In this document: positions 5,928 to 13,075 of the stretch, piece by piece
How positions within the stretch are numbered: position 1 is the stretch's first letter
How the letters are laid out: each line of letters opens with the position of its first letter
NCBI GenBank assembly: GCA_049302695.1
Contig: JBAQMJ010000013.1
Span: 1 to 22,137 of the forward strand
Length of the DNA stretch: 22,137 nt
Source: UBA2211 sp049302695
GTDB lineage: Bacteria; Patescibacteriota; Minisyncoccia; Minisyncoccales; Minisyncoccaceae
Direction of reading: 5' to 3'
Program-made: the position numbers and the translations under genes
Notes under the pieces: model-generated
Database searches by the model: none
What the model saw: the letters and a program-made list of their open reading frames with translations, nothing else
What the model was told of the DNA's origin: nothing

Positions 5928-5977
5928 AAAAATCTAGCCAAGGCTAGACTTGCTAATCTCGATCCCGAGTCCTCGGG
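5928..5977 (-). other. GC-rich double hairpin in the gap before rmuC, with a leftward terminator
   Basis: The 205-base gap 5829-6033 holds no convincing gene. It contains two tight inverted repeats: TCTAGCC (5933-5939) with GGCTAGA (5942-5948), and CCCGAG (5964-5969) with CTCGGG (5972-5977). On the minus strand the first is followed by five T (5932-5928), so it can end a leftward transcript. On the plus strand neither has a T-run. The segment is much richer in GC than its surroundings. It could be the end of a short leftward RNA, the U32 transcript's 3' end, or a small palindromic element. Confidence 0.45.
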
Positions 5978-6021
5978 CAGGACAATCATTTCTGATCGCA
6001 CCTATATTTTATATCACACAT

Positions 6022-6027
6022 TATAAA
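6022..6027 (+). promoter_or_regulatory. -10 box for a leaderless rmuC mRNA
   Basis: TATAAA lies exactly six bases before the ATG at 6034, the same spacing as at the other leaderless genes here. No good -35 or TG extension is visible, so this one is weaker. Confidence 0.4.
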
Positions 6028-6033
6028 AGTCAT

Positions 6034-7128
6034 ATGACAACAGAAACAATCATTTTAATATTATCTTTAGTTATTTTGCTTGTTTTCGCTTATCTTCTTT
6101 TTCAAAAAATGGTTAGCGAGAACACAAAAAGAAGCAAAGAGATATTCGAGGAAGAAAGAAAGCATCTTTTGGAGCAGTTTGATTCTAAGAAAGAATTGAT
6201 CAGCGAATCAATACAGAATAACAAAGATACGATTAAAGATTTGATTGAAAGGGTCCATCAAGAGCTGGACAAGAGCAAGAAGCAACTAGATGAAGTTGAG
6301 AAAGAAAGAATCGGAGAGTTCAATACTTTGAAAACTGTTTTAGAAGAATACAAGACGGTTACAGGAAGCTTGAAGGATTCGACCGAAGGATTGAAGAATA
6401 TTTTATCTAACAATCAATTGAGGGGAAAATACGGAGAAGAGATTGCCGAAAACCTTTTAAAAACAATCGGATTTGTGAGGGGTGAGAATTATGAAGCTAA
6501 TACAGCTCAGGATAGCAATAGCAATCGTCCTGATTTTACCATTTTCCTTCCTGACAGGACCAAAATAAATATTGATGTTAAATTTCCTTTGAATAATTTT
6601 CTCAAGTTTACCGAAGAGGAAGACAAGGAAAAGAAAAAACAATACAAGAAAGCTTTTGAGCAGGACGTGAAAGCCAGGATAAAGGAGATTTCTGGGAGGG
6701 ACTACATCAATCCCGAAGAAGACACGGTTGATTTTGTTATTTTATTCGTTCCCAATGAAATGATTTTCAGTTTCATTTATGACCAGATGAACGAAACTTG
6801 GAATGACGCCATGGCTAAGAAAGTTATCTTGTCTGGGCCATTCAGCTTCACTGCTATTCTTCGCATGGTCTATCAATCATACAAGAGTTTTAAATATCAG
6901 GAAAATCTTCATGAGATCGTCAAGCTGATTAAGAAGTTTGAGATTGAGTATGATAAATACAATGAAGAGGTTGATAGTCTGGGAAAGAAGATAAAGGCAG
7001 TTTCAACTCAATTCGATGAAGTTTCCATTACTAGGACTAGGAAGCTTTCTGGCATTGTTGAAAAGATTAAGATTGAAAATGCTACCACCAAGGAAGAAAT
7101 TAAAGTGATTGAGAATAAAAATGATTGA
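6034..7128 (+). CDS. rmuC: DNA recombination protein RmuC homologue
   Basis: RmuC-family proteins are membrane-anchored nucleases that limit DNA inversions. The 364-residue protein has an N-terminal transmembrane helix (about 5-23), a long charged coiled coil (about 28-125), and then the RmuC nuclease domain from GKYGEEIAENLL (131-142). The PD-(D/E)XK core is visible as RPDFTIFLPD (165-174) and IDVKFP (180-185), so D167, D181 and K183 are the likely catalytic residues. LFVPNEMIFSF and the second coiled coil near the end also fit. ATG 6034 is chosen over an upstream in-frame start at 5950 because the latter would add a GC-rich non-family stretch. It overlaps rlmN by eight bases. Confidence 0.92.
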   Translation: MTTETIILILSLVILLVFAYLLFQKMVSENTKRSKEIFEEERKHLLEQFDSKKELISESIQNNKDTIKDLIERVHQELDKSKKQLDEVEKERIGEFNTLKTVLEEYKTVTGSLKDSTEGLKNILSNNQLRGKYGEEIAENLLKTIGFVRGENYEANTAQDSNSNRPDFTIFLPDRTKINIDVKFPLNNFLKFTEEEDKEKKKQYKKAFEQDVKARIKEISGRDYINPEEDTVDFVILFVPNEMIFSFIYDQMNETWNDAMAKKVILSGPFSFTAILRMVYQSYKSFKYQENLHEIVKLIKKFEIEYDKYNEEVDSLGKKIKAVSTQFDEVSITRTRKLSGIVEKIKIENATTKEEIKVIENKND

Positions 7129-8248
7129 TTTTTCTCTAATTGAACAGAAGTTGGAAAACGAAAAGCCTTATCGATTGAAACAGATCAAGAAGCTTATCTT
7201 CCAAGACTTGATTGAAAGCTGGGACGAAGCAACCGTCCTGCCTTTGGCTTTGCGCGAAGAATTGAAAAGAGATTGCTCTTTGGAGATAGAGCATCAGATG
7301 TTTGAAGAGGGCAATACAGCTAAAGCTTTGATTGAATTGAATGATGGATTAAGGATTGAGTCAGTTCTAATGGAGCACAGCGAAGATCGTTCGACTGTCT
7401 GCGTTTCTTCGCAAGTCGGATGCCCCTTGGCTTGTTCTTTTTGTGCGACTGGAAAGATGGGCCTGAAAAGAAATCTGACCCCTTTTGAAATAGCGATTCA
7501 GGTTTTGCTGTTTAGTAGATTATTGAAGAAAAAGAAGAAAAAGGTGACCAACATTGTTTTCATGGGAATGGGAGAGCCTTTTTTGAATTACGATAATGTC
7601 ATGTCTGCAGTCCGTATTTTAAATAGTAATGAGTATTTCAATATTGGTTCTAGAAAAATCTCCATTTCTACATCAGGGATAATCGAAGGAATTGAAAAGT
7701 TTGCCTTGGAAGATTTGCAAGTCAATCTTTCTATTTCTTTGCATGCCCCTAATGATGAATTGAGGTCTAAAATGATGCCGATCAATATGAAATATCCCTT
7801 GATGGATGTTCTGAAAATGGTTGATGAATATATTTTGAAAACTAAAAGAAAGGTAATGTTTGAGTATTTGATGATTAAAGACTTGAATGATTCCTTGGAG
7901 TGCGCTAAGGAATTGGCGGTCCTAATGAAGAAGCCGCTATATATGGTCAATTTGATTGTTTATAACCCGACAGGGAAATTTGTTCCTTCTGATTCTAAAA
8001 CAATTAAGAAATTCAAGGACTATCTGGAAAAACAAGGCATCTTTACCACTCAGAGATATGAGTTCGGGAGGGGAATCAAGGCTGCTTGCGGACAGCTGGC
8101 GACAAGCAATAATGAGCCTTCTGCTTTTTTAATAAAAGAAATAAAAGAAGCCGACAGGGAAATTAAAAAAGGAGAGGTTTCTCCTGCTTTTGATAACGCT
8201 GATGATGCTATAAAATGGTTGAAAAACAAAAAGAGGTATAATCAATAA
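7121..8248 (+). CDS. rlmN: Dual-specificity RNA methyltransferase RlmN
   Basis: A radical-SAM enzyme that makes 2-methyladenosine at 23S rRNA A2503 and at A37 of some tRNAs. The 375-residue protein has the cluster motif CPLACSFC (C101, C105, C108). The two catalytic cysteines of the ping-pong mechanism are C94 (in CVSSQVGC) and C323 (in GIKAACGQL), with the same seven-residue offset between the first catalytic Cys and the cluster as in E. coli. GMGEP (149-153) and SISTSG (181-186) are the SAM-binding segments. ATG 7121 overlaps the rmuC stop (ATGATTGA), so the two genes form an operon with coupled translation. An upstream in-frame TTG at 7109 is less likely. Confidence 0.95.
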   Translation: MIDFSLIEQKLENEKPYRLKQIKKLIFQDLIESWDEATVLPLALREELKRDCSLEIEHQMFEEGNTAKALIELNDGLRIESVLMEHSEDRSTVCVSSQVGCPLACSFCATGKMGLKRNLTPFEIAIQVLLFSRLLKKKKKKVTNIVFMGMGEPFLNYDNVMSAVRILNSNEYFNIGSRKISISTSGIIEGIEKFALEDLQVNLSISLHAPNDELRSKMMPINMKYPLMDVLKMVDEYILKTKRKVMFEYLMIKDLNDSLECAKELAVLMKKPLYMVNLIVYNPTGKFVPSDSKTIKKFKDYLEKQGIFTTQRYEFGRGIKAACGQLATSNNEPSAFLIKEIKEADREIKKGEVSPAFDNADDAIKWLKNKKRYNQ

Positions 8249-8264
8249 TGGTTATTCTTAATTT

Positions 8265-8293
8265 TTGTCAATTTTTCAGATATTTGGTATACT
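8265..8293 (+). promoter_or_regulatory. Promoter of pyrH
   Basis: TTGTCA (8265-8270), 17 bases, TATACT (8288-8293). The predicted leader is about 18 bases, AT-rich, and has no Shine-Dalgarno. Confidence 0.65.
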
Positions 8294-8317
8294 AGAAGAA
8301 AATTAATTCAATTATAT

Positions 8318-9025
8318 ATGAAATACAAAAGAGTTTTATTAAAAATAAGCGGGGAGGTGTTCGGCAACGAAGAGGGAAAAGGAGTTTCCTTGTCTTCATA
8401 TATGAATATGGCTAAACAGATTGCCGAAATCAAAAAGAAAAATGATATAGACCTATGCGTTGTTATCGGCGGAGGCAATATTTTCAGAGGAAGGCAGGCT
8501 GGAGAAGAATCTTTTGATATGGCTGTGGCTCATCAGATGGGAATGGTTTCAACTGTTGTTAACGGATTAGGTTTGCAGGAATCATTAGAAGAGTTGGGAG
8601 TCTCTACTCGAATGATGTCAGCAGTGAGGATGGATTCTGTCGCTGAGCCTTTTTTAAGGAGAAAAGCCTTGCACCATTTAGAAAAAGGCAGGATTGTTAT
8701 CTTTGCTGGAGGAACAGGCAATCCTTTCTTTACCACTGATACGGCTGCCGCTTTAAGAGCTTGCGAAGTTAACTGCGATTTGATTTTAAAGGCAACTAAT
8801 GTTGATGGAGTGTATGACAGGGATCCTCGAAAGAATCCAGACGCTAAATTGTATGAAAAGCTTTCATTCCAGGAAGCTTTAGAGAAGAATTTGAATGTTA
8901 TGGACTCGACAGCTTTTGCTTTATGTTCAGACAATCGAAAACCAATTATCGTTTTCAATATCAAAGACTTGAAAAATGTTTCCAAAGCTTTAAAGGGAGA
9001 AAAGTTTGGAACATTGGTGAGTTAA
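8318..9025 (+). CDS. pyrH: UMP kinase
   Basis: Phosphorylates UMP to UDP. The 235-residue protein is of the bacterial amino-acid-kinase fold type. Visible motifs: KRVLLKISGE (4-13), the glycine-rich VVIGGGNIFRG (48-58), MGMVSTVVNGLGLQ (74-87), FAGGTGNPFFTTDTAA (129-144), LKATNVDGVYDRDP (157-170) and MDSTAFALCSDN near the end. Length and motif order are standard. In many bacteria pyrH sits with tsf and frr; here it is followed after five bases by an exported protein gene, so that arrangement is lost. Confidence 0.96.
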   Translation: MKYKRVLLKISGEVFGNEEGKGVSLSSYMNMAKQIAEIKKKNDIDLCVVIGGGNIFRGRQAGEESFDMAVAHQMGMVSTVVNGLGLQESLEELGVSTRMMSAVRMDSVAEPFLRRKALHHLEKGRIVIFAGGTGNPFFTTDTAAALRACEVNCDLILKATNVDGVYDRDPRKNPDAKLYEKLSFQEALEKNLNVMDSTAFALCSDNRKPIIVFNIKDLKNVSKALKGEKFGTLVS

Positions 9026-9030
9026 AGATA

Positions 9031-9819
9031 ATGGATAATAAATTAAAAAACTGTATAAAGATTCTATCTGTCGTTATACCTATTTCCATTATAGTATTTT
9101 TAGTTTTATCGTCCGAGGAAAAACCAATATCTAGCCCTTTGCCTGTTGATAAAGGGATAGTTGCTAATATTAAAAAGCCAGTAGACACTTCTAACTGGAC
9201 GAATTATTTAAATAGCCAGCTAGGATTTTGGATAAAAATTCCACCAGAAGTGCCGACTCTTTATAGATGCCCCGACAATACCCAAAGCGGGAATACTCCA
9301 CTGGGAATCTATGAAGATAATCAAAATGGAATTGTTTATATATCAGCTGAATATTACTATGATGCCAATTGGAGTTATCTTGATCAGAAATTTATCGGCA
9401 GTTGCGATAAGATAACATATTCTTTAGAGTCTTTAGAAAACAGAGAAAATGATAACGGATTATATATCGCTTCCAGTCAAAAACCTTTTTTGGGATGGAA
9501 AATAGTGATAAGGAAAGCTGAAAACGAGGAAGATGTTTTAAAATACATTAAAGAAAATTTTGGTTCAACGTGTACTATAGTCTCTAAAAATTTGCAAAAT
9601 GATGGTAATTATCAGATCAACATTAAAGGGAGGGATTTAACCGAAAACGGACAAAGAATAATGGACGAAACTTGTCTTACAAATTTTGTATATAAAATCT
9701 TATATTCTCCAGAAAAGAATAAATTAATGTCAGTTGTTTTAGGCCAAGAATGCACATTCAGCACTAATCCCTCGCAATGCTGCGACGAAGAGATGTTTAA
9801 AAGTTTTAGATTTGAGTGA
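9031..9819 (+). CDS. Membrane-anchored extracytoplasmic Cys-rich protein, function unknown
   Basis: This 262-residue protein has a single N-terminal transmembrane segment (about 8-27, preceded by lysines) and a large domain that should lie outside the cell. Outside the anchor it has seven cysteines (C80, C125, C181, C215, C241, C250, C251), consistent with disulfides. The domain opens with WTNYLNSQLGFWIKIPPEVP, a W...L-G-F-x-I-x-P pattern common to short exported domains of CPR bacteria. ATG 9031 follows the pyrH stop by five bases; earlier in-frame codons lie inside pyrH. There is no lipobox cysteine at a cleavage site. No enzyme motif is visible. Confidence 0.75.
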   Translation: MDNKLKNCIKILSVVIPISIIVFLVLSSEEKPISSPLPVDKGIVANIKKPVDTSNWTNYLNSQLGFWIKIPPEVPTLYRCPDNTQSGNTPLGIYEDNQNGIVYISAEYYYDANWSYLDQKFIGSCDKITYSLESLENRENDNGLYIASSQKPFLGWKIVIRKAENEEDVLKYIKENFGSTCTIVSKNLQNDGNYQINIKGRDLTENGQRIMDETCLTNFVYKILYSPEKNKLMSVVLGQECTFSTNPSQCCDEEMFKSFRFE

Positions 9820-10030
9820 ATTGTTGTAACAAAAGTCTTGTTTTTACGTCTGTATTAGTGAAGAACAATATGCATAATAATTTCTGCGCCAAAACTTATT
9901 TGTTTACAATGTCTCAACTTTTGAGTCACTTTTGGCTTATGGAAAATAAATAACTAACACAAAATCATTTTCAATAAACCAAAGCTGACTCGAAAGGGTC
10001 AGCTTTTTAGCTATTTTACAAGGTGTTTGT
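9820..10030 (+). other. Intergenic region with a hairpin leader before the gene at 10031
   Basis: In 211 bases I see a weak hairpin near 9830-9844 (AACAA...TTGTT plus T), which may end the upstream operon. CTCAA...TTGAG occurs around 9915-9926. The strong hairpin at 9981-10006 has its own entry. A 27-codon frame (9870-9953, beginning MHNNFCAKTYLF) has no convincing promoter or Shine-Dalgarno and is not called as a gene. I find no confident promoter for the gene at 10031. Confidence 0.4.
9981..10008 (+). terminator. Strong hairpin with T-run (terminator or leader element)
   Basis: AAAGCTGAC (9981-9989), loop TCGAAAGG, GTCAGCTTT (9998-10006), then TT. It looks like a terminator, but it lies 160 bases past the stop at 9819 and 22 bases before the ATG at 10031. 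It could therefore be a leader hairpin or attenuator of the downstream unit. Confidence 0.6.
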
Positions 10031-10219
10031 ATGTTGAACGAAAAAGAGGAGGTTCCTCTGGACTACTTCTACATCAATGTCGATCATTGGGAAATCAGAA
10101 ATCTTTTCCACAATGAAGGAGACTTTGGTGACTATCTCTTAATGCTGAGATATAGAAGTGGAAAAAGAAATGTCCATGACATAGGGAAAATGAGAAGAAT
10201 GCCATTTTGTGCAAGGTGA
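10031..10219 (+). CDS. Small acidic-to-basic protein of unknown function
   Basis: The 62-residue protein begins MLNEKEEVPLDYFYINVDHW and ends in a basic stretch (MRRMPFCAR). AAGGTG (10020-10025) lies five bases before the ATG. No family is recognised. The next gene begins four bases after its stop, and the Shine-Dalgarno of that gene overlaps this stop codon, so the two are probably co-translated. Base composition is richer in GC than the neighbouring GNAT gene. Confidence 0.55.
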   Translation: MLNEKEEVPLDYFYINVDHWEIRNLFHNEGDFGDYLLMLRYRSGKRNVHDIGKMRRMPFCAR

Positions 10220-10223
10220 AAAA

Positions 10224-10550
10224 ATGAACGCATTTGATGATCCGCAAGATTGGGAAGTTCGATTAGTTGATATCGTCGATCCCAAAAGACAGAGAAGAGA
10301 AGAGCAGAAAGAAGGATACCGGCTTCCGATGAGGCTGAGGCATTTCCAGAATGTCATCAATGTTCTGGGGCGGGACCATGAAGACTTGTCGAAAAGACGG
10401 GCAGAACTGCTCAAAGAACTTGACAGGCAGAAAATGGAGGCTGAACTTAAATTGAATGAGTTCGCTGCCCTTGAGGAAAGAATGAGGCATGTCGAGAGAA
10501 AACTCCATGAAGCATACATAGAAGTAGAAAATCAGAGGATAAATGTATGA
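10224..10550 (+). CDS. Small coiled-coil protein of unknown function
   Basis: The 108-residue protein begins MNAFDDPQDWEVRLVDIVDP. Residues about 44-105 form a continuous charged helix (DLSKRRAELLKELDRQKM to RHVERKLHEAYIEVE), so a coiled coil is likely. ATG 10224 is preferred over an in-frame ATG at 10209 because AAGGTGA (10214-10220) is correctly spaced from it and the earlier one lies in the upstream gene. Second gene of a two-gene unit with 10031-10219. No enzymatic motif is visible. Confidence 0.65.
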   Translation: MNAFDDPQDWEVRLVDIVDPKRQRREEQKEGYRLPMRLRHFQNVINVLGRDHEDLSKRRAELLKELDRQKMEAELKLNEFAALEERMRHVERKLHEAYIEVENQRINV

Positions 10551-10583
10551 CAGTGTTTGTCAGTATTTATCCTCCTAGTAATC

Positions 10584-10608
10584 GGTCCGGTGCGAAATGC
10601 ATTGGACC
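10584..10608 (+). terminator. Probable terminator hairpin after the two-gene unit
   Basis: GGTCC (10584-10588) pairs with GGACC (10604-10608), with an inner GTGC/GCAT stem around loop GAAAT. The following sequence TTCTTATATTCTTC is only partly T-rich, so it is a weak terminator. Confidence 0.45.
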
Positions 10609-10623
10609 TTCTTATATTCTTCA

Positions 10624-10632
10624 TGTTAATAT
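10624..10632 (+). promoter_or_regulatory. Leaderless promoter of the GNAT gene
   Basis: Extended -10 TGTTAATAT (10624-10632), six bases, ATG 10639. No clear -35. Confidence 0.55.
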
Positions 10633-10638
10633 GTATCT

Positions 10639-11148
10639 ATGATTAGAAGGGCGGAAACAAAAGACATTAAATCAATAATGATAATAACTGAGAAGGTAAA
10701 TATTAATAGCGTTCCTGATAAGGAAGGTGGTTTTTTGATGAGTAAAATGCCTTTTGAGTTTTATGAAAAGATATTTGTTGATTCGGATTATTGTTATGTC
10801 TGCGAGATTGATGGCAGAGTAGTTGGATTTTTGATTGCTTATTTAAATAAAGAGATGAAAGGCAAAGATGAATTAGAGTCTTATTTATTAAATAATTATT
10901 CAGAAGAAGTTTTTGTTTATATCTTTCAATCAGCTGTTGACCCTGAATATCAAAGAAAGAATGTAGGGAGCGATCTTTATAATAAATTGTTTGAAGATTC
11001 TAAAGTTAAAAATTTTAAAGTAATAACAGCTAAAGAACCTTTCAATAAGGCATCAAGAATATTCCATCAAAAGTTAGGATTTAAAGAGTTGGCTATTTTT
11101 AGGTGGGATAATGGAATTAAAAGTTATCTTTACGAAAAGATTGCTTAA
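10639..11148 (+). CDS. GNAT-family N-acetyltransferase
   Basis: The 169-residue protein transfers an acetyl group from acetyl-CoA to an amine; the substrate is unknown. The start MIRRAETKDIKSIMII is the usual first strand and helix of the fold. CEIDGRVVGFLIAYL (55-69) is the central hairpin, and VDPEYQRKNVGSDLYNKL (100-117) is motif A with the pyrophosphate-binding Q-R-x2-x-G-S. NKASRIFHQKLGFKEL at about 134-149 is motif B. It resembles RimI-like single-domain acetyltransferases. It has no Shine-Dalgarno and is probably a leaderless message. Confidence 0.85.
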   Translation: MIRRAETKDIKSIMIITEKVNINSVPDKEGGFLMSKMPFEFYEKIFVDSDYCYVCEIDGRVVGFLIAYLNKEMKGKDELESYLLNNYSEEVFVYIFQSAVDPEYQRKNVGSDLYNKLFEDSKVKNFKVITAKEPFNKASRIFHQKLGFKELAIFRWDNGIKSYLYEKIA

Positions 11149-11168
11149 GAATTCATATCTGTTATAAT
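11141..11168 (+). promoter_or_regulatory. Leaderless promoter of the HD-domain gene
   Basis: TTGCTT (11141-11146), 16 bases, TATAAT (11163-11168) with a TG extension (TGTTATAAT), six bases, ATG 11175. The -35 overlaps the GNAT stop codon. This is the clearest leaderless promoter in the window. Confidence 0.75.
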
Positions 11169-11174
11169 CTAAAT

Positions 11175-11732
11175 ATGGACATAGTTAATGAAATTAAAAA
11201 CTTTGTCGAAGAGGAATCTAGAAAGCCTGGGAGCAAATACGGATACGAACCGTTTGTTTTCCATTTTATACCAGTAGTCAAATATGCTCAGGAATTAGCT
11301 GAACAGCTGGGAGCTGATAAAGAAATCGTGACTTTGGGGGCCTGGCTCCATGACATTGGTTCGGTTGTCTATGGAAGAGAAGACCATCATTTGACTGGGA
11401 TGAAGATTGCGGAAGATAAGCTGAGGGAATTAAATTATCCAGAAGACAGGATTGAAATGGTTAAAAGATGCATTTTCAATCATCGCGGTTCTCAAGAAAA
11501 TAATCCTCAGACCATTGAAGAAAAGATTGTTTCCGATGCCGATGCTTTGAGTAATTTTGACAATATTCCAGGAATATTCAAAGCAGCCTTTATTTATGAA
11601 AACTTGACTCAGGAAGAAGCGAAAGAAGCGGTAAGAAAGAAGTTAGAGAATAAGTGGGGCAAACTTTATTTTGATAATTCTAAGAACATCATCAGGCCGA
11701 AATACGAAGCGGCTATGATTTTGTTCAAATAA
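11175..11732 (+). CDS. HD-domain metal-dependent phosphohydrolase
   Basis: This 185-residue protein carries the HD signature: H30, H59-D60 (LHDIGS), H71-H72, H103 (FNHRG) and D121/D123 (SDADAL). This order is as in small HD hydrolases of the YedJ/YpgQ type that act on nucleotides or other phosphoesters. The substrate is not evident. It is followed after five bases by a membrane protein gene and is preceded by a textbook leaderless promoter. Confidence 0.88.
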   Translation: MDIVNEIKNFVEEESRKPGSKYGYEPFVFHFIPVVKYAQELAEQLGADKEIVTLGAWLHDIGSVVYGREDHHLTGMKIAEDKLRELNYPEDRIEMVKRCIFNHRGSQENNPQTIEEKIVSDADALSNFDNIPGIFKAAFIYENLTQEEAKEAVRKKLENKWGKLYFDNSKNIIRPKYEAAMILFK

Positions 11733-11737
11733 AAAAT

Positions 11738-12070
11738 ATGAAAAATATTATTTATTGGCTTCCGAGAGTGATCGCTGTCTTGTTCGTTATCCTTGTTCTT
11801 TTGTTTTCTTTTGATGTGTTCTCTTCAGAAGGCTCTTTTCTTGAAAAGATGGAGGGATTTCTAATTCAGAATATTCCGACAATAATCCTTGCTCTATCAT
11901 TGGCTTTTGCTTGGAAAGAAGAAAAGAAGGGAGGATATCTTTTTATCATCCTAGCCTTAGCTTTTACCGCATTCTTTAAAACATATGAAAGGATGGACAC
12001 TTTCCTTTTGATTTCTTTTCCTTTAATATTGATCGGCGCTTTGTTTATTTTAAACAAAAAAGAAGCATGA
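11738..12070 (+). CDS. Four-helix membrane protein, function unknown
   Basis: The 110-residue protein has hydrophobic segments at about 5-27, 43-59, 66-81 and 88-106, separated by short charged loops (WKEEKKGG at 60-67, KTYERMD at 81-87). It follows the HD-domain gene by five bases and probably shares its mRNA. No Shine-Dalgarno and no known motif. Confidence 0.7.
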   Translation: MKNIIYWLPRVIAVLFVILVLLFSFDVFSSEGSFLEKMEGFLIQNIPTIILALSLAFAWKEEKKGGYLFIILALAFTAFFKTYERMDTFLLISFPLILIGALFILNKKEA

Positions 12071-12113
12071 ACAATATAGGAATACGTTCTGGGCAAGTCA
12101 AAGTTAAAACCCT

Positions 12114-12141
12114 TTGTTTTTAATTTTTAAAATGTTATTAT
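12114..12141 (+). promoter_or_regulatory. Promoter upstream of the nuclease gene
   Basis: TTGTTT (12114-12119), 16 bases, TATTAT (12136-12141) with a TG extension. RNA should start near 12148-12149, at an ATG that opens a 31-codon frame. A second -10-like TATAAT at 12220-12225 could serve the nuclease gene directly. Confidence 0.55.
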
Positions 12142-12148
12142 ATTTATA

Positions 12149-12244
12149 ATGAAGAAAAAAGCTCTCGCCGGGATGAAACCTTTAGAGAACTTTTTCCGTC
12201 GTGATTTGTCCATATATTATATAATTTATTTTTTCAATGATTAA
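12149..12244 (+). CDS. Possible 31-codon leaderless leader peptide (or small RNA)
   Basis: The frame begins MKKKALAGMKPLENFFRRDL and ends TAA two bases before the ATG of the nuclease gene. The ATG sits where the RNA is predicted to start. The same segment can form a stem in which AAAAAG and TCTC (12156-12166) pair with GAGA and CTTTTT (12185-12195) around an 18-base loop, so a structured leader RNA is an alternative. Basic N-terminus, aromatic C-terminus (IYYIIYFF). Coding status is uncertain. Confidence 0.35.
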   Translation: MKKKALAGMKPLENFFRRDLSIYYIIYFFND

Positions 12245-12246
12245 AT

Positions 12247-13008
12247 ATGTCTCAATACTATAAAAAATCAAACAATATATTCGATCCAAAATCGGCCAAT
12301 CCTTTCAAGCTTAGCCGTTCAAAGATAGACCTGTTTATGGAATGCCCTCAGTGTTTCTATTTGGATAGGCGTTTGGGAATAGGCAGGCCGCCTGGGTTTC
12401 CTTTCACTTTAAATAGCGCTGTCGATGCCTTATTAAAAAAAGAATTTGATTTGCATAGGAAAGAACAAACCGTCCATCCTTTTATTAAAGAATTTGGCAT
12501 TGATGCGGTTCCATATCAGCATAAAGATATTGATACTTGGAGGAATACCTTCAAAGGTATTGAATACTTGGATAAAGACACTAATTTATTAATTACTGGA
12601 GCGATTGATGATATTTGGATTAATCCTAAAGGGGAAGTAATTATCGTTGATTATAAAGCAACCTCTAAAACTAGCGAGGTTAATTTGGATGCAGAATGGC
12701 AGAGAGGGTATAAAAGACAGATGGAAATATATCAATGGCTTTTCAAACAGAACGGATTCAAGGTTGCTCCGACTGGATATTTTGTTTATTGCAATGGCGA
12801 CACTGGCAAGCCTTTTTTTGATAAGAAATTAGAGTTTACTATTAAGGTTATTCCATACGCTGGAGACGATTCGTGGATTGCGGGAGCATTGAAAGATATT
12901 AAAAAATGCTTGATGTCGGACAAGATTCCAGAAATGAATTCTGAGTGCGATTTTTGCAATTACAGAAAAAATGCTGTCATGGCAAAGATTAAACACGAAA
13001 AGAAATAA
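12247..13008 (+). CDS. PD-(D/E)XK nuclease-family protein (RecB/Cas4-like)
   Basis: The 253-residue protein has FKLSRSKIDLFMECPQCFY (20-38), typical of the AddB/RecB/Cas4-like PDDEXK_1 family. ITGAIDDIWI (116-125) and VIIVDYKATS (131-140) supply D121, D135 and K137, and RQMEIYQWLF (157-166) gives the motif IV Gln and Tyr. Cysteines C33, C36, C234 and C237 form a pair at each end of the domain, so an Fe-S cluster or zinc site is possible. Cas4 and AddB instead use one Cys before and three after. No cas genes or CRISPR repeats are nearby, so a role in DNA repair is more likely. Confidence 0.8.
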   Translation: MSQYYKKSNNIFDPKSANPFKLSRSKIDLFMECPQCFYLDRRLGIGRPPGFPFTLNSAVDALLKKEFDLHRKEQTVHPFIKEFGIDAVPYQHKDIDTWRNTFKGIEYLDKDTNLLITGAIDDIWINPKGEVIIVDYKATSKTSEVNLDAEWQRGYKRQMEIYQWLFKQNGFKVAPTGYFVYCNGDTGKPFFDKKLEFTIKVIPYAGDDSWIAGALKDIKKCLMSDKIPEMNSECDFCNYRKNAVMAKIKHEKK

Positions 13009-13059
13009 GCCTTCTTTATTGCAAAAAATTCTAGTAGTGGTAAACTATTAAACTATCAT

Positions 13060-13065
13060 TATAAT
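13060..13065 (+). promoter_or_regulatory. -10 box of the arginine decarboxylase gene
   Basis: TATAAT lies ten bases before ATG 13076, giving a leader of only a few bases. No strong -35 is visible. Confidence 0.5.
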
Positions 13066-13075
13066 TTTTGAATTC

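Noticed and set aside
5820..5947. Short open frame after the U32 gene (LEEFQKDSIRKDLGINAQ...)
   Set aside because: There is no start codon in frame at a plausible place. A -10-like TGATATAAT precedes it, but the codon at the leaderless position is not a usual start.
5955..5990. tRNA-like sequence (TCGATCCCGAG) before rmuC
   Set aside because: No acceptor, D or anticodon arms can be folded around it on either strand.
12247..13008. Cas4 of a CRISPR-Cas system
   Set aside because: The cysteine pattern differs and no cas1, cas2 or repeats are present.
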